From Novosphingobium sp. (GTDB lineage Bacteria; Pseudomonadota; Alphaproteobacteria; Sphingomonadales; Sphingomonadaceae), in contig JACKKY010000004.1 in assembly GCA_024236175.1 (NCBI GenBank), forward strand, positions 570,501-634,500: DNA of 64,000 bases, written 5' to 3'. Position numbers and translations under genes: made by a program. Below are positions 59,683-64,000 of the stretch, in pieces. The notes below the pieces were generated by a model that was given only the letters and a program-made list of their open reading frames with translations, did not search any database and had not been told where the DNA came from. Numbering within the stretch: position 1 is the first letter of the stretch; each line of letters opens with the position of its first letter.

Positions 59683-60543
59683 ATGAATGCCCGCTTGCAG
59701 AGGCTGGTCGATTTCCTCCAATTCGCGGAGGAGATTTTCGTTTGCGATGTCGGCGCCTCGCTGATCGCGGAGACGCCGGTCTATTCCGATCTGGTGAAGG
59801 AATATCCCGCCGCCCGCCTCTATGCATTCGACGGCGACGAAAGGCACATCGCCGGGCTCAGGGAACGCTACGGAGACAAGGCATCGGTCATCAACCGGTT
59901 CCTCTATGACGGCAGCGAGCAGACCGCCTACATCTGCGACGAGCGCTCCGGGATGACGTCGCTGCTCAAGCCGGACGAGAAGGCATTGAGCTTCTTCAAC
60001 GGGTTCAGCCGGTTCGGTGAGGTGATTTCGACCGAGGCGGTCTCGACGACGCGGCTGGACGATGTCGAAGAGGTGGACCGGATCCACTTCCTGAAAATGG
60101 ACATCCAGGGCGCCGAACTCACGGTCCTGGCGAACGGGGCCGAAAAGCTGCGCGACTGCATCGCGATACAGCTCGAAGTCTCGCACATCTGCCTCTACGA
60201 GGACCAGCCGACGTTCGGCGACATCGATCGCTGGATGCGTTCGGCGGGCTACGCGCCGCACTGCTTCCTGCGCACCAAGCGCTGGTCGATATCGCCTCTC
60301 ACGAGGGAGGGCGACATCAGGAAGCCCTTCAACCAGCTGCTGGAATCCGACATCGTCTATATCAGGGATCCGATCGTGCTCGACCGGTACACGGATTCGC
60401 AACTGAAGCTCCAGGCGCTGTTCGCGACGCTTTGCTTCAACAGCCCGGACCTTGCGGTCCACTGCATCGGGGCCCTTGCCGACCGGGGCTGCCTGCCTGC
60501 GGATGCGGCGGCGGGCTATCTGGAAGCGATGAAGAAGACCTAG
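59683..60543 (+). CDS. FkbM-family methyltransferase
   Basis: The product is 286 residues from ATG 59683. IFVCDVGASLIAETPVYSDL and ARLYAFDGDERHIAGLRERYG form the SAM-binding region. RIHFLKMDIQGAELTVLANG is the family hallmark, and YTDSQLKLQALFATL lies in the C-terminal part. FkbM enzymes O-methylate sugars or polyketides, so a role in finishing a surface glycan fits the neighbouring galE and glycosyltransferases. Confidence 0.85.
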   Translation: MNARLQRLVDFLQFAEEIFVCDVGASLIAETPVYSDLVKEYPAARLYAFDGDERHIAGLRERYGDKASVINRFLYDGSEQTAYICDERSGMTSLLKPDEKALSFFNGFSRFGEVISTEAVSTTRLDDVEEVDRIHFLKMDIQGAELTVLANGAEKLRDCIAIQLEVSHICLYEDQPTFGDIDRWMRSAGYAPHCFLRTKRWSISPLTREGDIRKPFNQLLESDIVYIRDPIVLDRYTDSQLKLQALFATLCFNSPDLAVHCIGALADRGCLPADAAAGYLEAMKKT

Positions 60544-60564
60544 CGGGAGGGCACGGGCGCTGGC

Positions 60565-61566
60565 CTAGCCCCTGATCTCGGCCAGCTTCCTTTCCCATGC
60601 CAGCGCGTGGGTCACCATCGTCTCGAGATCGTCGTAGCGCGGCTGCCAGGGCAATGTCGCCTTGATGCGGGAATTGTCGGAAATCAGCGAATCGGGGTCG
60701 CCCGCCCGGCGCGGCGCCATTCGGCGGTCGATCTGGCGGTTGGTGATGCGGTCCACCGCGTCGAGAACCTCCAGCACCGAGAAGCCGCGGCCGTAGCCGC
60801 AGTTCATTTTCAGCGAACGCCCGGGATCGGCGATCAGCGCTTCGAGCGCGAGCACATGCGCGGCGGCGAGATCGGACACATGGATGTAGTCGCGCACGCC
60901 GGTTCCGTCTGGCGTGTCGTAATCGGTCCCGAAGACATCGACATGGCTGCGCTTGCCCAGCGCGGCTTCCACGGCGACCTTGATGAGGTGGGTCGCGCCT
61001 GCCGTCGACTGGCCGGTCCGCGCCTGCGGGTCGGCGCCCGCGACATTGAAATAGCGCAGCGCGCAATAGTTCAGCGGATGGGCGTGCGCGACATCGGCCA
61101 GCATCGCCTCGGTCATCAGCTTGGACATGCCGTACGGATTGATCGGACGCTGCGGGCTGTCTTCCTGCACCGGCGACACCTCGGGAATGCCGTAGGTGGC
61201 CGCGGTCGAGCTGAAGATGAAATGCGGCACGCCGGCATCGACTGCCGACGCCAGCAGGGCGCGGGTCTTGCCGGTGTTGTTGTGGTAGTATTTCAGCGGG
61301 TCGTCCACCGACTCCGGCACGACCACCGAGCCGGCGAAATGCATCACCGCACCGGTCCCCTGCTCCGCGAAGATGCGCGCGAGCAGGGCGCTGTCCTCGA
61401 TATCTCCTTCGTAGAACGGCACGGCGTCGGGCACGGCCCAGCGAAAGCCGGTCACCAGATTGTCGATCACCGCCACCGGCCAGCCGGCATCCGCCAGCGC
61501 AAGCACGGCATGGCTGCCGATATAGCCGGCGCCGCCGGTCACGAGTACGGGAAGTCTGTCTGTCAT
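60565..61566 (-). CDS. galE: UDP-glucose 4-epimerase
   Basis: The product is 333 residues from ATG 61566. PVLVTGGAGYIGSHAVLAL is the NAD motif, FSSTAATYGIPEVSP the catalytic Ser/Thr region, NPYGMSKLMTE the YxxxK pair, and RYFNVAGADPQ and DYIHVSDLAAAHV are GalE-specific. It interconverts UDP-glucose (from galU) and UDP-galactose for surface glycans. Confidence 0.95.
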   Translation of the reverse strand: MTDRLPVLVTGGAGYIGSHAVLALADAGWPVAVIDNLVTGFRWAVPDAVPFYEGDIEDSALLARIFAEQGTGAVMHFAGSVVVPESVDDPLKYYHNNTGKTRALLASAVDAGVPHFIFSSTAATYGIPEVSPVQEDSPQRPINPYGMSKLMTEAMLADVAHAHPLNYCALRYFNVAGADPQARTGQSTAGATHLIKVAVEAALGKRSHVDVFGTDYDTPDGTGVRDYIHVSDLAAAHVLALEALIADPGRSLKMNCGYGRGFSVLEVLDAVDRITNRQIDRRMAPRRAGDPDSLISDNSRIKATLPWQPRYDDLETMVTHALAWERKLAEIRG

Positions 61567-61675
61567 CGCGCGCCTCGCTAGCACGGCCTTGCGCCGAAGT
61601 GGTTAACGCTGAGGCAATGCTTGCAAGATTACGGCGTTGCGCTCAATCTCGCGCGCGAATGGGAGGTTCGACAGG

Positions 61676-62281
61676 ATGAAGCGCCTTGGCCTGGCAGCCG
61701 CAGCAATGGCCGCGATCGTGCTTTCCGGCACGCTTTCCGGATGCGTCGCGCCGGTCGGCCCGGTCGAAGTCACGCGCTTCCACCTGCCCGACACCGCCGC
61801 GCTGGGCCAGGGGACGATCGCCGTCGAGCCCGCGCAGGGCATGGACGGCGACAGCCTGGAATTCCGAACCTATGCCGCGGCGGTCGGGCGCCAGCTCAGC
61901 CTGCTCGGCTACGGCGAGATGGTGGCCGGGCAAAGCGACCAGATCGCGCTGGTGCATGTCGAACGGCGCACGCTCGTTCCCGGGCGCGACGGCAGCCCGG
62001 TGTCGGTCGGGGTCGGCGGCAGCACCGGCAGCTACGGTTCTGGCGTGGGCGTCGGCATCGGCCTGAACCTGTCCGGCCCGCCGCCCGAGCAGATCGAGAC
62101 CCGGCTTTCGGTGACGATCCGCGACCGCGCCAGCGGCCAGTCGCTATGGGAAGGCCGGGCGAGCTTCGCCGTCAAGGCCTCTTCGCCGCTGGCCAACAGC
62201 CAGCTCGGAGCCGCGAAAATGGCCGAAGCCCTGTTCACGGGCTTTCCCGGAACCTCGGGTGAAACTATTCAGGTCAAATGA
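61676..62281 (+). CDS. DUF4136-like lipoprotein
   Basis: The product is 201 residues from ATG 61676 (GGGAGG site). LGLAAAAMAAIVLSGTLSGCV is a lipobox signal (Cys ~23). The mature domain resembles DUF4136: VTRFHLPD at the start, a Gly-rich loop (VGVGGSTGSYGSGVGVGIG), LSVTIRDRASGQSLWEGRASF and LFTGFPGTSGET. It is likely tethered to the outer membrane. Its stop overlaps the carboxypeptidase start (ATGA). Confidence 0.8.
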   Translation: MKRLGLAAAAMAAIVLSGTLSGCVAPVGPVEVTRFHLPDTAALGQGTIAVEPAQGMDGDSLEFRTYAAAVGRQLSLLGYGEMVAGQSDQIALVHVERRTLVPGRDGSPVSVGVGGSTGSYGSGVGVGIGLNLSGPPPEQIETRLSVTIRDRASGQSLWEGRASFAVKASSPLANSQLGAAKMAEALFTGFPGTSGETIQVK

Positions 62282-63417
62282 GCGACCTGGAAATCTGCGC
62301 CGCATTCGATTCCGGCAACATCGAAGTCCTTTCCATTCTCGGCAGCGAAGCGGACCTGGCGATCCGGCGCGACCGGGACTCGCGGTTCTTCCAGTGGTTC
62401 CATTTCCGGGTGGCCGGCGGCAAGGGACGCGGCCTGGTGCTGCGCATCACCGGACTGAACGAAGCCGCCTATCCGATGGGCTGGCCCGGTTACCGGGCCT
62501 GCGTTTCCGAAGACCGCCAGTACTGGGCCCGAGCCGAAACGCAGTGGGACGAGAAGACGGGCGGCGGGACGCTGACCATCCGCTACCGGCCCGACAGCGA
62601 CCTGTGCTGGTTCGCCTATTTCGCGCCCTATTCCATGGAGCGCCATCACGACCTGGTGGCGAGGATCGTCGCCGGGGATGGCGTGGATTACCGATGCCTC
62701 GGCCATTCGATCGACGGCCAGCCGATAGACTGCATCGAAATGGGCGAAGGCAAGATACAGGTCTGGCTGTTCGCCCGCCAGCATCCCGGCGAAAGCATGG
62801 CGGAATGGTGGATGGAAGGCGCGCTGGACTGCCTTGGCGATCCGGCCGATCCGGTCGGCCGCGCGTTGCGCCGGCAGTGCCGGCTGCACGTCGTGCCCAA
62901 TGCCAATCCCGACGGTTCGTGCCGCGGCCACCTGCGGACCAACGCGATGGGCGTCAATCTCAACCGCGAATGGGACACGCCGTCAGCCGAACGTTCTCCC
63001 GAAGTCGTCGCGCTGCGCGGCGCCATGGATGAAACGGGAGTCGATTTCGCAATGGACGTGCACGGCGACGAGGCGATCCCGGCGGTGTTCCTGGCGGGCT
63101 TCGAAGGCATCCCCTCGCTCAAGCAGAAACAGCTTTCCGGCTTCCATCGCTATCGCGAGCTGCTCGCGCGCCGCACCCCCGATTTCCAGACCGGCCGCGG
63201 CTATCCGGTCGCCCGGCCCGGCAAGGGCAATCTCGCCATGGCGACCAACCAGCTCGCCGAACGCTTCGGCTGCGTGTCGATGACGCTGGAGATGCCTTTC
63301 AAGGACCATGAGCCGATGCCTTGCCCGGCGCAGGAATGGAGCCCCGAGCGCAGCAGGCTGCTCGGCCGCGATTGCCTCGCCACGCTGGTGCAATGGCTGG
63401 CGGAACGCGAAGGCTGA
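62278..63417 (+). CDS. M14-family carboxypeptidase of the cytosolic (CCP/AGBL-like) type
   Basis: The 379-residue protein has a beta-sandwich N-terminal domain typical of Nna1/CCP enzymes, then the zinc site ARQHPGESMAEWW (HxxE), NANPDGSCRGHLRTNAMGVNLNREW, DVHGDE (third ligand) and LEMPFKDHEP (catalytic Glu). No signal peptide is visible, so it acts in the cytoplasm. Bacterial relatives cleave C-terminal residues from peptides, possibly murein peptides. It is translationally coupled to the lipoprotein gene upstream, although the two products occupy different compartments. Confidence 0.87.
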   Translation: MSDLEICAAFDSGNIEVLSILGSEADLAIRRDRDSRFFQWFHFRVAGGKGRGLVLRITGLNEAAYPMGWPGYRACVSEDRQYWARAETQWDEKTGGGTLTIRYRPDSDLCWFAYFAPYSMERHHDLVARIVAGDGVDYRCLGHSIDGQPIDCIEMGEGKIQVWLFARQHPGESMAEWWMEGALDCLGDPADPVGRALRRQCRLHVVPNANPDGSCRGHLRTNAMGVNLNREWDTPSAERSPEVVALRGAMDETGVDFAMDVHGDEAIPAVFLAGFEGIPSLKQKQLSGFHRYRELLARRTPDFQTGRGYPVARPGKGNLAMATNQLAERFGCVSMTLEMPFKDHEPMPCPAQEWSPERSRLLGRDCLATLVQWLAEREG

Positions 63418-63432
63418 AACGCCGCCGTCCGG

Positions 63433-63855
63433 CTAGTCGGACCGGTCGAACCGCATGGTCCCGGCGAAGCGGACCTGCCCCTCGTTGTCGAGCGGGTGAT
63501 TGATCCCGTCGAGGACCGGCACTTCCGCGAAGTCATAGGGGCTCACGCCGTCGAGGCAGGCGACGTTGATCGCGTACTGGCTTGGGTCGAGCCGGCGCTG
63601 ATGGTGGGTATAGATGCCGCATTTCGAACAGAAATAATGTTCCGCGGTCTGCGTGTTGAAGTCATAGGCCGAAAGGCAGTCCTCGCCCGCCGTGACCTTG
63701 AAGTCGCCAAGCTGGGCGAAAACCATGACGGCACCGCGCATCCGGCAGATCGAGCAATTGCAGCGCAGGACCTTGTCGAAACCGTCGGCCAGCCGCGCCT
63801 CGAACCGCACGCTGCCGCAATGGCAGTGCCCGGTGACTTTCTCATCCTTGCCCAT
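63433..63855 (-). CDS. GFA-family protein (CENP-V/GFA zinc fold)
   Basis: The product is 140 residues from ATG 63855. GHCHCGSVRFEA, RCNCSICRMRGAVM and HYFCSKCGIYTHHQ carry the seven Cys of the two zinc sites of the GFA/CENP-V fold. Such proteins are often annotated as glutathione-dependent formaldehyde-activating enzymes, but that activity is disputed. The C-terminal LDGINHPLDNEGQ is usual. It converges with the carboxypeptidase gene; no gene is seen from 63856 to the window end. Confidence 0.88.
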   Translation of the reverse strand: MGKDEKVTGHCHCGSVRFEARLADGFDKVLRCNCSICRMRGAVMVFAQLGDFKVTAGEDCLSAYDFNTQTAEHYFCSKCGIYTHHQRRLDPSQYAINVACLDGVSPYDFAEVPVLDGINHPLDNEGQVRFAGTMRFDRSD

Positions 63856-64000
63856 GCTTCGCACCCGCTGTTCGCAATCTGGAAAACCATGGCCTAGCGA
63901 ACCGGCAGACACGTCGCAACGGCGGCTCGGGCGGACCGGGCATGGGGCGGGCCGGACGCACCGATTGGCATCCTAAATCCAACCGTTCATCGCTGCGATC

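Noticed and set aside
1..64000. CRISPR array, toxin-antitoxin pair, restriction system or prophage
   Set aside because: No regularly spaced direct repeats, Cas, methylase-endonuclease, or phage structural genes were seen anywhere in the window.

Overview
The window is a high-GC, gene-dense chromosomal segment. It most likely comes from an alphaproteobacterium of the order Sphingomonadales (Sphingomonadaceae or Erythrobacteraceae). This rests on the run serC-serA-hisZ-purA, the DUF1674 (SdhAF4-like) gene, the 41-residue RpmJ, the density of P450, SDR and amidohydrolase genes, and the REP-like palindromes. This is inference from gene content; no 16S rRNA or other firm taxonomic marker is present.

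Layout. 0-6 kb: the end of a GMC oxidoreductase with a Tat-exported partner, a DCC-type thiol oxidoreductase facing an HTTM-like membrane protein that has a 42-residue membrane microprotein just upstream, and a large GT39/PMT-like membrane protein. 6-19 kb: a surface-polysaccharide region with galU, a polyprenyl-phosphate sugar-1-phosphate transferase, and a UbiA-HAD-GtrA operon resembling lipid-linked ribose/arabinose synthesis. The operon's first gene has been cut by an IS3-family element. On the other side of the IS is the stump of an Ig-like repeat protein, followed by a GH12 glucanase fused to RTX modules and a GT2 glycosyltransferase. 19-34 kb: a mostly housekeeping block with tRNA-Lys, folK, aguB-like, msrA, rsmB-like, an SdhAF4-like gene, an L,D-transpeptidase, purA, hisZ, serA and serC. 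serC has a structured leader. Two unknown genes and a large arylsulfatase sit between purA and hisZ.

34-51.4 kb: an accessory catabolic region. It holds two paralogous amidohydrolases, an EthD-like protein, a hydroxyisobutyrate-dehydrogenase-like protein, an APH-type phosphotransferase, four cytochrome P450s, one [2Fe-2S] ferredoxin, a TauD/TfdA dioxygenase, two SDRs, an SMP-30 lactonase, an acyl-CoA-dehydrogenase-like flavoprotein and a TetR regulator. Three promoter regions here, each next to a P450 gene, carry related TATGAT/ATCATA inverted repeats. I read these as probable operators of the TetR protein. The substrate cannot be read from the sequence; a hydrophobic, multiply oxidised compound of terpenoid, steroid or aromatic type fits the enzyme set.

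51.4-64 kb: a HAD phosphatase and rpmJ; then an ECF sigma factor translationally coupled to a membrane anti-sigma-like protein. The sigma operon and two flanking envelope genes share a promoter signature, GAAGGA-N16-CGTA, found three times. After that come two paralogous glycosyltransferases flanking a small lipoprotein gene, an NTF2-like protein, an FkbM methyltransferase, galE, a lipoprotein coupled to an M14 carboxypeptidase, and a GFA-family protein. The strongest candidates for undescribed biology are the ECF regulon, the TetR/P450 regulon, the GH12-RTX fusion and the truncated UbiA operon.
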